Source: Ophiostoma sp. CBS 140.51 (lineage: Eukaryota; Ascomycota; Sordariomycetes; Ophiostomatales; Ophiostomataceae). Taken from it: DNA of 60,034 bases. This document shows, piece after piece, positions 1 to 11,250 of the stretch (position 1 is the first letter of the stretch; each line of letters starts with the position of its first letter). A model generated the notes under the pieces. The model saw only the letters and a program-made list of their open reading frames with translations, did not search any database and had not been told where the DNA came from. A program made the translations under genes and the position numbers. Where the stretch lies: contig JANSLP010000193.1 in the NCBI GenBank assembly GCA_029298735.1, forward strand, positions 1 to 60,034, read 5' to 3'.

Positions 1-1810
1 CATCTAGAATAAAACATTTAGAAAAAATATGAATTAAACTTGCAGTACATGATAAACATGCAAAGAAATGTAAAACAAAAATTTTGAATATATTATGTGC
101 AGAGTTCAAAAATACACATCACATCATCTTTACAAGTGTCAAAGTATGGCGAAGAGTGGGCTATATTGTCTAAGGAAGTAAATAAAATAACAATTTTTGG
201 CCGTCTGTGGGAAAGGCAAATTTATGCCGGAAGAGTAGACAAGCAGTGCTTCCCAGCCCTCGCTGTTCCCTCTTCACAGAAGAAGCATCCCGTCCTTTTA
301 ACAAACAAAAAACCAAGCCGCCATCTTGTCACCTAGCCCTGCCTTCTGTGGCCCTTTTTTTGCCCAACTTTCTGCCGTGGATATGTCCAGAGAAACACAA
401 AACCAACCGTCAAGGCCAACAAAGTGCAGGACGACCAGATCCAACGTTAAGGCAAGAAAGAAGAACAAGGCCAACAGAAACGGGGAAAAGAGAGCAAGAA
501 GGGGAGCAAGGACGGGATAAGAACAGACGAGGACCTCGTGGCTCTTGCCTTTTTTTAAGGTGATGATATGATGAGATAAAACACAAAGGAAAATATAAAA
601 AAGAGTGAGAGTCAGCCCGATCAGAAGAAAGGGCAGGGCATGACTAGGAGAGAGAACAGCTATGTGAGCAATGTCTCTCCCTGCAAATAAAACAAAGAGG
701 GTAGCGTGGCAAGAAGGGTAAGAAAGGAAGCACAAGAAGACAATAAATGCAAAAAAAAAAAACAGAAAGTGCCCGACGAGTTGGGACAGTCAGGACGCTT
801 TCCACTACTCTCGAAAGAGCAGCCTTTCCTCGCACGAACATGTCAACACAGCACCCCCTGCAACAATGAAATTACAGTCGTGACTACCACTTCTCCTCTC
901 GTCTCGCACCCGTCAAAATCCATCTCAACTCGAAATAAAAAAAAATCACCGCACTTCCAATAAAAATACAAAAACAAAACCCGCATGGCAAGAAAGCAAG
1001 AAATGGAGTAGAGAATCAAAACACAAAAAAGTCATCAGACCAGTTGCGCCAACCTTGCAAGAACAGAAAGTGAAGACAAAAGCAGTAGTAAAACAGTCAT
1101 GGCTCCCAAATGGTGTTTCCAATCTGATGACAAGCCCGTTCTTTGTTTTCTTTCCGTCCACTCCATCCATGTCTTCGAACCAGCATTCGGCGATGCACGT
1201 ACTTTCGGAAAATGGGTGGATTGTTAGTTCGGAGAAGAGGGAGGGTCGTTGCCGGGAGTGGTGCAAGCAAGAAAAAATAGCAGAAAAAATCAAGGCTGTT
1301 CCAAAATCGCAAAATGGGAACCGCTCGGTGCTGGCGAGAAAAGCAAAACAAAACGGGAAAAAAGTTCAAGGCTGCGCGGAAACCCAAAAACCGGACCCAA
1401 ACTGAGAGATGCAAAAAGCGCACTCACTTGACATCATCCGATCGCAAAAGAACCATCAAGGCCTCGTCCCAGCTGCCAGGATCTTACCGTTTATTAGAAA
1501 GCCGGAGAAACAAACCCACACAAAACAATCTTTCGGCCCTTCGGCAAATCCGGTAAACAGGTCGATGCCGGACCATCTTTTTTTTGGTTGCTTGTCGACT
1601 GCATTGTTGGTGTATGTTGTCTTTTGTTTTTGTGTTTTTCCGCTTATCTGATCAAATATAAAACCCAAATGATAAAAAAAGACGCCGTGGAGAGAAAATG
1701 AATGCTGGAAACCTGTGGGGAATAATTGTCGTGTCGTCGTTAAAAATATTGTTGTAACAAAATTGCTGAGATTTTGCTGCAGGGCATGCAAAACCGAAAA
1801 GTGTCGCCGT
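1..1810. other. Intergenic, no supported gene
   Basis: No open frame here resembles a known family. The plus strand is strongly A/G-rich from about 300 to 1500, so the minus strand is C/T-rich. In filamentous fungi such tracts usually lie in promoters or 5' untranslated regions, so this may be upstream sequence of a minus-strand gene starting left of the window. The first 120 bases are AT-rich. Promoter assignment is inference. Confidence 0.5.
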
Positions 1811-2845
1811 TCAGATCGTCTTGGGCGTCCGGGCGTTTGACGCATCAATGACGTCGTCTAGGTGGTTGCACATGGCGACGAACAGGTCGAAAAACAACTT
1901 GCCGCCCTCTCCACTCTTCTCCATCTCGGCCTGCATCGTGCCGCTGCGCTTGAAGGTCTTGCGGCAGCGGATGATGAGCGCCAAGTAGTGTGCCCGCAGG
2001 CGGCTGTCGGAGTCGGGGGTGTGTGCGTAGCAGTACTGAGCACTCCGCAGGATGGTACCGACATCGATACCACTCTGAAGGCCTTGCTTGCGCAAAGCGA
2101 GGCGCTTGAGCTCCTCGAGCCCGTACCGTTCCGCCGCACAGTAAATGACAGTGTCCCGGAGCAGGTGCTGGCCCACGCTCGACAGGTACACGGTGGCCTC
2201 GACCGACGGGGCAGAGCCCGTGTAAGGCGAGCCGCCTGGGGTACGTCCACCTCCGTGGAGGTGGCTCAAATCGGGGGACGCATTTGGCGTGGCCCCGCGA
2301 TGGTGTTGCTGCGGTGCTGAGTCCTCGAGTTCCCAAGAGTTGCGGTGCTTGCTGTGCAGCAAGCGGGGGTAGTAGTCGCCCTTGTAGAGGTACTCCAACA
2401 CAGCAGAAAAGATTTCTGGCTCCTCGTCCGGCAGCGCGATCCGTCTGCCGTTGACACCGGACGGATCCGGACTGGTATTGTATCCCGATTGCGCGGCACC
2501 AATGTATGGACTGCCATGGCAGAGCACCTCAAAGAAAGGGCTCTGGCACAGAACGTCCTCGTGCGCGGCAAACAGTCGTCCCTCGCGGCCGACAGTCAGC
2601 GTAACAATGGGCGAAGGCGTGGTGGGGGTAGGATACCCGCCAGCCGTCAGCACATCACCGCCGACCTGAGAGAGCGACCGCTGCAATCTCGACAGCTTCT
2701 GGGCCTCCCGTGCGGAAGGCCCACCGAAGCTTCCTCCTCCCGCCCCATTTCCACCGCCCCGCTTCGTCAGCCTCGCCGACTTGTCCACGCGGTGCTGCGA
2801 CTCCCCCGCCGAGGTGGCGTTGGGCCGGAACGCGCGTCTGAACAT
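1811..2845 (-). CDS. BTB/POZ domain protein
   Basis: A single-exon protein of 344 residues. The BTB/POZ fold covers roughly residues 78-160 and 215-250: 'VTLTVGREGRLFAAHEDVLC' is the usual beta-strand and 'H.D.L...S.FF' entry, 'LPDEEPEIFSAVLEYLYKGDY' style spacing follows, and the helix pair 'VYLSSVGQHLLRDTVIYCA' comes after a low-complexity insertion (about 163-214, rich in His, Gly, Pro and Ser). BTB domains mediate homodimerisation or act as CUL3 ubiquitin-ligase adaptors; no partner domain (kelch, zinc finger) is present, so the role is open. The frame is open upstream to 3037, but the ATG at 2845 was chosen because the translation before it looks like untranslated leader. The basic, Gly-rich N-terminus (1-60) is probably disordered. 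Confidence 0.85.
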   Translation of the reverse strand: MFRRAFRPNATSAGESQHRVDKSARLTKRGGGNGAGGGSFGGPSAREAQKLSRLQRSLSQVGGDVLTAGGYPTPTTPSPIVTLTVGREGRLFAAHEDVLCQSPFFEVLCHGSPYIGAAQSGYNTSPDPSGVNGRRIALPDEEPEIFSAVLEYLYKGDYYPRLLHSKHRNSWELEDSAPQQHHRGATPNASPDLSHLHGGGRTPGGSPYTGSAPSVEATVYLSSVGQHLLRDTVIYCAAERYGLEELKRLALRKQGLQSGIDVGTILRSAQYCYAHTPDSDSRLRAHYLALIIRCRKTFKRSGTMQAEMEKSGEGGKLFFDLFVAMCNHLDDVIDASNARTPKTI

Positions 2846-5042
2846 GGTCGTCGGGGTGAAAAGAATGTGGTTACTGAATAGCTGACAAAGTGTGCTGGGT
2901 CGCCGGTGGGTTGTTCGATTTAGAACGATCGTGGGATTGGTTCGAGAACGAAGCGAGTGACAATCGCAGGGAAAGGATCGCGGAAAATAAACAATAAAAA
3001 GAGTGACGGAAAACGAGAAAAGAAACTCAGAAAGCAAACGAAAAGAAAGTGACGCACGGCAAAAAAGAAAGAAAATTGACAGGAGCCCGGGTAGGAAGAT
3101 CTTCAGAGGGGAATTGTCTTGAACGAATGGCTGGAGATGATCCTATGTTGTACCTTTGCGGCCCTTTTGGTTACGTGCGATGGGGGGGAGGGAAAGAGGA
3201 AGGGAAGAGAGAAGACCGGAGGTCTTGGAGGGGAGCGGGTGCATATTTATATGGCGCCCCAAAAGAGTGCGGTTGGCGCTGGCGGTACAGCCCTGCTTTT
3301 TTCCTTGACTGTGATTGCTGCAAATGCTTGTGGCGGGGAGCGAATCGCGATGCTTGCTGGGGTGTCTGCAGCCCGCGACGACGTGGGTGTCTGCCTTGGT
3401 AGAAGCGAGTGTTGACGTGCACCGACAGACTGGTGGCCGGTGCACCCTTCCACACACTTTCTACCGGTCGTCTGTGGGGTTCCTTGCTGATGTTCTGACT
3501 GTAAAAGAGGTTGATGCCTGAGCTGTGTGCAACAGTGAATATCATATTCTGAGCCGTGCAGAGTAAACGTCTGAAAAATTCTTTTGTTTACCTGCGTCTC
3601 TAACGCCAACTCTCCATCAGCATTTTGTAATCTACCTGGGCTGGACACTACTGTGTAGTTGAGTCCTTGCCTACTGCGAGCGGTTTTAGTTCCTGAGTTC
3701 ATATCTTGGAACTTGCTTTGCCACTGTATGCGGGCATGTGTTGCAGCGTTGTAAGTCACAACCTGGGTGGAGGCTTGACAACTTACAAGAGCAGACCAGT
3801 TGTACGTCGCATCGCCGAATTGTCCTGTGCCTGTGACAGGAGCCAGAAAGCACTGCCTCGCTGCAGCACCTGGCGTCCTTTGCCTTGTTCGGACTAACTT
3901 GGCTGCAGATGCACCTTGATTTTGGGCCAATGCGCTGTGCGTGAAGGGCCGTTGTCTGCCCGGTTCAGCAGGAGAGCGTGACTCTTTGGTGATGTGGACA
4001 ATGGCTGTCGAGGTTGTGCGCTATCCACTCGGAGGATCCCATAAGGTTAAACCTTTTCCACGCTGGCGGATTTGGCCTGCGTTAGGCTCAGGGCATCCTT
4101 TGGTTCTAGCGTGAATTTGCGCACACTCACACTCAAGCGTTTGGAGGGGACGATGAGCCTGATTGAGCGCTTGGATAACGTGAATAGGATGTGCATCGGG
4201 TCTGGCTGTGACGGCAGATATAAGATGGCCTTATTAGGCTTTGTGACGAGACCATCTGAAGTTGCGGCCCGGCCTCGAGATCGGGCCGCCCTGGACGATG
4301 GAGACCATCCCCACAGCTTCTTTGCATGTGCCGCCCAGCTGTCGTGTGTATGAGGTCGCATCCGCCAGGGTGCCATGTGAATACACAGTACGGGGTTTGG
4401 AAGCAATTCACGTTCAAAGTTCGACGACGTTGACAAGGCGCCCGAACCGACGCGTTCTTATTGGCGGCTCGCGTGCTCGAGGAAGACAAGACACGGCGGT
4501 TTCGTATATGTAAGCAGGGTTTGTTGCAAGCTGCGTGTCGTTGCGCTGCGTGTTTTTGCGCTGCGTGTCTTTGCGCTGCGTGTCGTTGTGCCTAAGGAGT
4601 GCTGGCCTTGGTCACAATGGTTCTATTTGCCTCCCAAGGCGTTTACTTTCAAGTCTCCCTCTTGGGTAAGCGTTCACAACTGAACTCAATTTGAGGATGG
4701 CACACGGCAGGTGCGACCCTGCCGATCAAGCCTTCTCAGACAGCTTCCATTAGTACGATATTGGGGAGGGCTTCAAATACAGACCCACTTTTCGCGTGCA
4801 ACAAGAGACCTGACCAATAAGAATGCACCTTTCGTGGAAAGGTGTCCCTACTTTGCGCGCATTTGGAGGGCATCGGTAAATTATTAGAATATTACACGTC
4901 TCCTAAACACCAAGTCGCTGGAACGACGCGCCTCGACCACGATTCGGACAAACCAATTCGACAGCCACCATCTCGACGACAGCGCCGCGTACTTATATCG
5001 TGCCTTCTTTCAACCCGCACACTATCCCGTTTACGCGACAAA
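2846..5042. other. Intergenic between BTB gene and SEC11
   Basis: This gap holds the promoters of two divergent genes. An unrecognised 227-codon frame on the minus strand (3247-3930) has no family signature or gene-like start context and is not called. A four-copy 15-bp tandem repeat lies at 4530-4589. The part near SEC11 contains a CCAAT pentamer at 4814-4818, about 225 bases before its ATG. Confidence 0.5.
4530..4589. repeat. Tandem repeat, 4 x 15 bp
   Basis: Four adjacent copies of a 15-base unit, GCTGCGTGTCGTTGC, differ at one or two positions (TTT or TCT for TCG in copies 2 and 3, final T in copy 4). It lies about 450 bases upstream of SEC11, outside any supported coding region. Confidence 0.9.
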
Positions 5043-5727
5043 ATGTTGTCCGCCGTCAATAACCCGCGGCAGCTTGCCGCGCAGCTGCTCAACTTTGGCA
5101 TGATCCTGTCAACAGCGTTCATGGTGCGTCGCAGTTCTGACAGCTCTCCCTGTTCTCCCAGTCTGTTCTTCACTTGGCGAGCGAGCTTGTGCTAACTTCT
5201 TTCTACTACTAGATCTGGAAGGGCCTCTGTGTGGTCACCGATTCGTCGTCCCCGATCGTTGTCGTCCTCTCGGGCTCCATGGAGCCGGCATTCCAACGAG
5301 GCGACCTCCTTATGCTCTGGAACCGCAATCTGTTCCAAGAGTCCGGCGTTGGTGAGGTTGTTGTGTACAACGTGGAGGGCAAGAACATTCCGATTGTCCA
5401 CCGCATCGTGCGCAAGTTCGGGTCAGGGTAAGTACATGGGCTTGTCAGGCGCGTGCTTTTGGACTTTGAGTCTGGCCACAGATTGCTAACCACAGCCTTT
5501 ACAGACCTGCTGCGAAGCTCCTAACCAAGGGTGACAACAACGCGGCCGACGACACCGACCTGTACGCGCGCGGACAAGACTATCTGGAGCGGAAGGACAT
5601 CGTGGGCAGCGTGGTTGGGTTTGTGCCGTTTGTCGGCTACGTCACAATCATGCTGACGGAACACCCGTGGCTGAAGACGGCCATGCTGGGCATTATGGGT
5701 CTTTTGGTCGTCCTGCAGAGGGAGTAG
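5043..5727 (+). CDS. SEC11: Signal peptidase complex catalytic subunit SEC11
   Basis: The endoplasmic reticulum signal peptidase that removes signal peptides from secretory proteins. Three exons (5043-5123, 5213-5427, 5505-5727) encode 172 residues, the normal length for the family. The introns (5124-5212 and 5428-5504) have GTGCGT and GTAAGT donors, GCTAAC branch sites and TAG/CAG acceptors. A short N-terminal tail precedes a membrane segment (about 17-36). The catalytic Ser49 lies in 'SGSMEP', the conserved His90 in 'IVHR', and the acidic residues Asp109 and Asp115 in 'TKGDNN..DD', matching the Ser/His/Asp arrangement of eukaryotic type I signal peptidases. A C-terminal hydrophobic stretch (about 148-168) completes the fold. 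The ATG context (CGACAAAATG) is good. Housekeeping gene; nothing unusual. Confidence 0.97.
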
Positions 5728-6274
5728 GCCCACGAAAGACAAACGAGTTGGCGGATGGGCATGGAAAACACGTACGGTATTTGTGGACATTCTTTTTGGA
5801 GTATTCTTTTACACAGCATATTGGTTGGCAGGCGCAATCTGATTCGATTTACAACTTCATCACATATTTTTGACATATAACGGACCTTATTTTGAAGGGG
5901 ACATATGGCCTCGATAAGCAAGACAACCGACCGCGGCCGCAATATACAACTGCCATGACCGACATGTTCATGGCTGACATTGGTCAACGCAGACAGGTTG
6001 GCCCACAATCGTTGGAAATACCTCATCTACGACAATCACAACCGCACCAAAATCCAGAGGGGATACGTCGTACGGTATATGCAATTGCGAGAACACCCAT
6101 TCACCACATAGCTTAGGTAAGTCTACTCCTTCATGTAATGTGCTGCTCTGCTTTTTCATATTTTTTAAAATGTTTTCGTATTTTTTGCTAGTATGTTCCT
6201 AATAAATAACGCTCATAAAATCAACTGGGTATTCTAGTTGTTCATTTTGAAACAATTCCCAAAATCTTCATTAT
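5728..6274. other. Convergent 3' flank of SEC11 and MHYT gene
   Basis: This 547-base gap separates the ends of two convergent genes. It is AT-rich toward 6160-6260 and presumably holds both polyadenylation regions. No coding potential was seen. Confidence 0.6.
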
Positions 6275-9200
6275 CTACCGTTGTGACAAGCACACACCAA
6301 ACAGCTCGTCGACAAACGTCAGGGTATCACTCTCCGAATCAGCCACGGCGCGAGCCACAACACCAACACCCATGTTGTGCTGCTGGTTGGCCTCCTCACG
6401 ATGACTGCGGATGACGCGGATGGGTGCCACCTGGACAGTCACAGCAGGTTTCACCTCAGGCTCTGAGTCGGGGGCCTGTGTGCTGCTATCGCCGCTGGGT
6501 GAGTGGTCACGTTCGCGCTGGCGGTCGTCTGGTGTGGGTTGGTGCCGTTCGGCGGGTGGTTCTTGTGTTTGTTGTTGTTGGGATTGTGACTGGGACGGCT
6601 CCTGGTCCTGTGAACCGCCCTGGTTGACAGTGGCGTGCACGTCAACCGTAATCTCCTGCGACACCATGATGCCACCAAAGGGCGACTGCATGGGCCCGTT
6701 GTTGACATCGTCCATCATGGCCAGGCTATGTAGGTCAGCCGACGACGACGGATGGGTGCCCATGTCTGAGCTCGGGCGGCCACCGGTCCACAACTCCTTG
6801 GTGGAGCTGGCCTTGATGGAGCCTTGCGGGGACGAGTTGCGCTGGGCATTGCCGGAACCGCTCCGGCTGCGACTGTCACCACCGTGGCTACCATGCTTGC
6901 CATGGCGGCCCAGGCGGCCAAGAGCACTGCGAGGCGAGTACAAGCTCTGAAGACGGCTGTTGCCATTCGCGCCACCAGAGGTTGGGGACTTGGGAGGGGC
7001 AGGCACGGCGTTGATGAGTGGGAAGATGTCACGGTGGATGCTGCGCAAGAAGTCGAGGTGGTGCGGCGAGTCGGGGTCGACGAGCTGGTGAATCTTGAAG
7101 AAACTGAGAGGGACCAGCTCGCAGGATTCGCTGGCGATGTTCTGGTGAATAGGCACGACGCAGCACAGGGCGATCATGGCAGCCATGCTGGGGCCGCTAC
7201 CATCCTCGTTGCGGCGGCAGGGCACCTCGACGACCTTGGCAGACAGGATAGACTCGTCAAAGACAGCGGCATCGGACAGACCGTTGCGGAGGGCGTGAAT
7301 GGCATCGACAAGCTGCGAGGCAAAGTAGGCCTCGTTGGGTGACAGGGTCTTGAGGTTGGCCATGTGGCGAATGGCGCGGTCAGGGGTCATGTGGTCGACC
7401 TGGCGCAGGAAAGCCAGTTGCCAAGGCTCCAGGTTATCGAAAGGCATGGGAACGGAGGGAAGCAGGTTGCGAGCCTCACGATCGACAAGAACATCGAAAC
7501 CAACACCGCCGACACGGGCACGAACAGCGAACAGGCCGACATGCACACCGGGCTCGAGCATGGGGCTGTCACGGGCGTAGGTCTGCATGGCGCGCAGCTT
7601 GGTCTCAATGTTCCAGGACTTGATCTGCATGCTGGAGCCGATGATGCCAGAAACGTGGCGCAGTTCAGCAAAACGGTAACCAGCAGCCTCAAGATCGCCT
7701 AGCTCGCGAACGTTATCGACGTAGCGGACTAAGAACATCAGAGAACCACGGCCGTACTCAGGGCCGCGATCAGCAGCAGCAGCCTCAGCAGCAGCAGCAG
7801 CGGCCGCCGCCTGGCGACTCAGACCCATCTCAGCAAGCTCGCTGCTGTCTGTATTGGCAATCTCCTTATTGGTACGGAACTCGCTGGCACCGCCACCGCT
7901 ACCAGCAAGACCGTTGTTCTGCAGAATCTTCTCGATCTTGTGCTGGCGGCGACGGATGCTGTGGTTGCTGCCGCCGGGCACACGACCGCTGTCACCGGTA
8001 GCCATGATCTCGTCCCAGAGGACACCGACGTTGCCCAGAGGCACCTTGAGCTTGGCAGACAGGTTCTCGGCGGCGGTGCAGAAGAGCTCACACAGGACAG
8101 CTTCATAGTTCTCAATGGGCTCGCCGTGGTCGCTAATGAGCTGGATACCATCGGCTCCAGCGGGGCCACGACGACCTGCCTCATCACGGCTGCCCTTCTT
8201 GTTGGGAAGGTGAGCGAGGTGGTTGTGCATTCCATCGAGGATAGGCTCAATGCTGCCCCAGTTGCGCGAGGCGCGAAACATCCACTGGAAGAGTGGGTGT
8301 TGGACAGTGAACACTTCGTGAGCCGACCGGCCGACAAACGTCTCGGTGATCTTCTCCGATGGCAGCAGACCGTCGGGACTGACAAGAAGACGGCCGTGCT
8401 TGTCAAAGAGGGCCACAGCCAAGACGACCTGCTGTGCCTTTTGGGCAGAGCGCTTCATAACCTGGTTGGTGGTGACAGCCATCGCAGCGATGATCAAGCA
8501 GGCGCCGACCGAGAGACAGACGACAACGACGACGGTGGCGATGCGAGAGAGGTCGCTGTTTCCTGTGTTGAGTTTGATGAGGCGGTACTTGGTGCCAGTG
8601 GAAGCACACCAATGCATGCCGGAGACGGCACCAGCAAGGACAATGTCACAGATACCGCGCTTCCACCAGGAGGTGGTCCACGATGAGCGGAACACGAAGA
8701 AGAGGGCGAGGGCAACGATACTGGCGGCGACGGAGATGATGGCCGAGCCGACAACGTTGGCGACCTTGTATTCGCAGGTGTAGTTGCTGATCGACGCGTT
8801 GCCAATGTAGTGCATGCCGCAGATGGCAGTGCCAGCCATGGTGCCGCCGACAGTGACACGCCACCACGTGACGCTGTTGTTGGTACCAGTAGCGATGAAC
8901 GCGGCGAGGAGCACGAGAATAGGGACGAAAAAGGAGAGGGCTGTGAAGCCACTGGAGTAGGCGATTTGCAGCTCGGCCTGGCCGTCTGCAATGTCGATGG
9001 CGCGGTTACCAATGTAGTGCTGGAGTAAAGAGTGTTAGAGAAGAAGGAGGAGAGATGGAAGAAGCCAGTGTCACACTTACCATACACCAAATAGCAATGC
9101 CGCCCATTGTAATAGCGGAGCTGACGAGGAGAAGACTGTTTTGTTAGATCAACTGTCATCAAGATACTGATAAGAGGGGCACGGTGCATACTGGTTGAAA

Positions 9201-9355
9201 ACACCCTTGATGGCCGTCCGCCGATTGATCAACTCGAGAGTTGAGGCGGCGCCGATGAGCGAGACGACATAACTGAGCGTGACGAAGCCGCCATTGAACG
9301 ACTGAGGCACGATCTTTCCCTGCCACTCCTGGAGGAGCTGCTCGGGGGTCGCCAT
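6275..9355 (-). CDS. MHYT-domain integral membrane sensor-like protein
   Basis: Three exons (9355-9192, 9135-9081, 9019-6275) encode 987 residues. The introns are 56 and 61 bases, with GTATGC and GTAAGT donors and CAG acceptors; the second splits the first MHYT motif between Met73 and His74. The N-terminal ~260 residues carry about seven membrane segments with three MHYT-type motifs: 'MHYIGN' at 73, 'MHYIGN' at 142 and 'MHW' at 208. In bacteria this domain is proposed to bind copper and sense a diatomic gas such as oxygen or NO; fungal roles are little known. The long cytoplasmic C-terminus has no catalytic domain I recognise. It contains an Ala-rich run, Ser/Arg-rich sequence and a Gln-rich segment near 900, likely disordered. 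Splicing restores the conserved motif exactly, which supports the model. Confidence 0.92.
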
Positions 9356-11250
9356 GGTTGGCGATATGTGGAGGTTGTATGAGAGGTAGAAAGTTGACGA
9401 TAAAAAGAAAATGAAACGCAGGTCGTGAAAATAAAAAAGCAGCTGGTGGAGGATATCAAGTATAAGTAGAGAGAGACAGGCTGGACAGGGATCAGAACAT
9501 GTCCGTTGGATCGAGTGTGATAAAGAAGAGAAACAAAGACAGAAGAAAAGAACAAGTTGTAAAACAAAAAGAATGTAGTAGTGTCGTCACGATGCCTGCT
9601 GGTCGAAGGCCGGTTGCGAGAAATAAAAACACAGATTAGACAGAATAAATATCGAAGGTCGAAGTCGAAGTCGAAGTGATCAGGCGTGATCATATAACAC
9701 CATGAAGGGAAACAATATCAAAGGGAAAAGGAAAAGAGGAAAAGAGGAAAAAAGAAAACGAGATCGACTTTCAACGGCCGGAGGGGGCGGGCACGCTCAT
9801 ACATAAACAGATGCCGGCAATGGGGATGGGAAGGGGAAAGGAGAGAAAGTATACCAAGGGGACAGAGCGCCGGCTTGATGGGCACGGTCGTGTTTAACTG
9901 CGTTGGCGCACGTTTGGATATGGACCCAAGCTTTCTTTTTTTTCCTTTTCAAGAGACAGAAGGGGGAAAAGAACTCTTGGTAGACACAGTTAAAAAGAAA
10001 CAAATCGAGACAAATTAAAAAGAAAACAGTAAGAGAAAAAGAAATATGGTGCCTTCAGTCTGGACTCTTTGCCATCTGGAACCTCCCTGTTCATGCCCTC
10101 CATCACCCTCTCCACGAACCATGACGGAACGAACATCTTGGTATCAAGACCGGGCCCATGCAGTCGAGGAGCCGGCAGGGGCAGGCACAAAAAACCGATA
10201 GCATCACATTTCCATGTACTCGGTGCTTGGAGCTACGGCATAAACACTGCCAAACCGGAGGCAAGGGGAGAGATACATCCATTTTTTACTGGGTTTCTCC
10301 TCTGACGCTTTCCTTGCTTCAACTCCTCCAAGATTTCGTGGGCCCGCGGCGCCCAGGTCGGCGCTTTTGGCTTTTGGGACTAAGAAGACTAAGAGGACTA
10401 GGATATGGGCGATGCCACTATTTTGGAAAAGCAAGAGAGGATGCGTACTGTGCAGCCAGACAGCGGAATGGAGTACTTCTCTTTCACCGACGTTGGGCGG
10501 GAGGGGTGTGATGTGTACAATGAAGTGGAGAGGCAGGGGGGAGGGGGTGTAATAGCTCTCCTCTCCCACTCTGTCTGCGTTTTGTGGGACTCGAGACCGA
10601 GACAATTGAGAGCAAAGTGAGACTAGTTCACAGCACCATCCGCTCGTGTGTGTGAAAACGTAGGAAAGTGAGGAAAAGAGAGGCCCACAGAGACACGGAG
10701 AGGCAAAGAAGAGGCAAGCAAAAAGAAGGGAGACTGGCGAGTGGAGCTTTTTGTGAGCTGCGACTAACGCTGGATGCATGGCAAGTGTGCTCATGCTCAC
10801 ATGGGCTGCAGGTCTGTCCAACAGAAGAAGCAAAAGCGATCAGTGGGTGGCATAGATAATAAAAAAAGGCAATTGGAAACAAGCCTATCTAGACAAAGTG
10901 CCCATCGTGCAAAACAAACACGGTGGCCAACAAGGCAAAAGGATCACAGCGATCGGCGGTGATGGGCAAAAATCCATGTCTTTCTGGCTCGTGCAGCAAG
11001 AAAGCAAAACCCAGATGTCGATACAGGGCCAGGGCAGGGCAAGGGCTGGGGTTGGGGTACGAGCAGGGGTGCGGCAGATCGACCGTCACATTCATCGTCG
11101 ACTCTGGCTTCTTGGGTATTTTGAGCCTCTCGGAACGCGAGAGTATTGCGACTCTAATTCAATCGTGAAAGACAATTTGTATATGGGACTAAAGTGTAAG
11201 TACAACAGGTCGATGCTTGTGTGATTCTTTGGATGATAGAATCGAAAATG
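9356..11250. other. Probable promoter/5' region of the MHYT gene
   Basis: Upstream of the minus-strand MHYT gene the plus strand is A/G-rich (minus strand C/T-rich), as expected for a fungal leader and promoter. Open frames here are artefacts of this composition. No gene is supported. Confidence 0.4.

Noticed and set aside
2251..2260. CTCCGTGGAG as a further regulator site
   Set aside because: It lies in the BTB coding sequence, within a Gly-rich segment whose codons explain it; treated as coincidence.
3247..3930. 227-codon frame on the minus strand
   Set aside because: No family features, no gene-like composition or promoter, and overlapping frames on the other strand; most likely chance.
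10204..10833. 209-codon minus-strand frame
   Set aside because: Translation of a C/T-rich tract (Leu, Ser, Pro, His runs) without domain signals; it lies in a promoter-like region.
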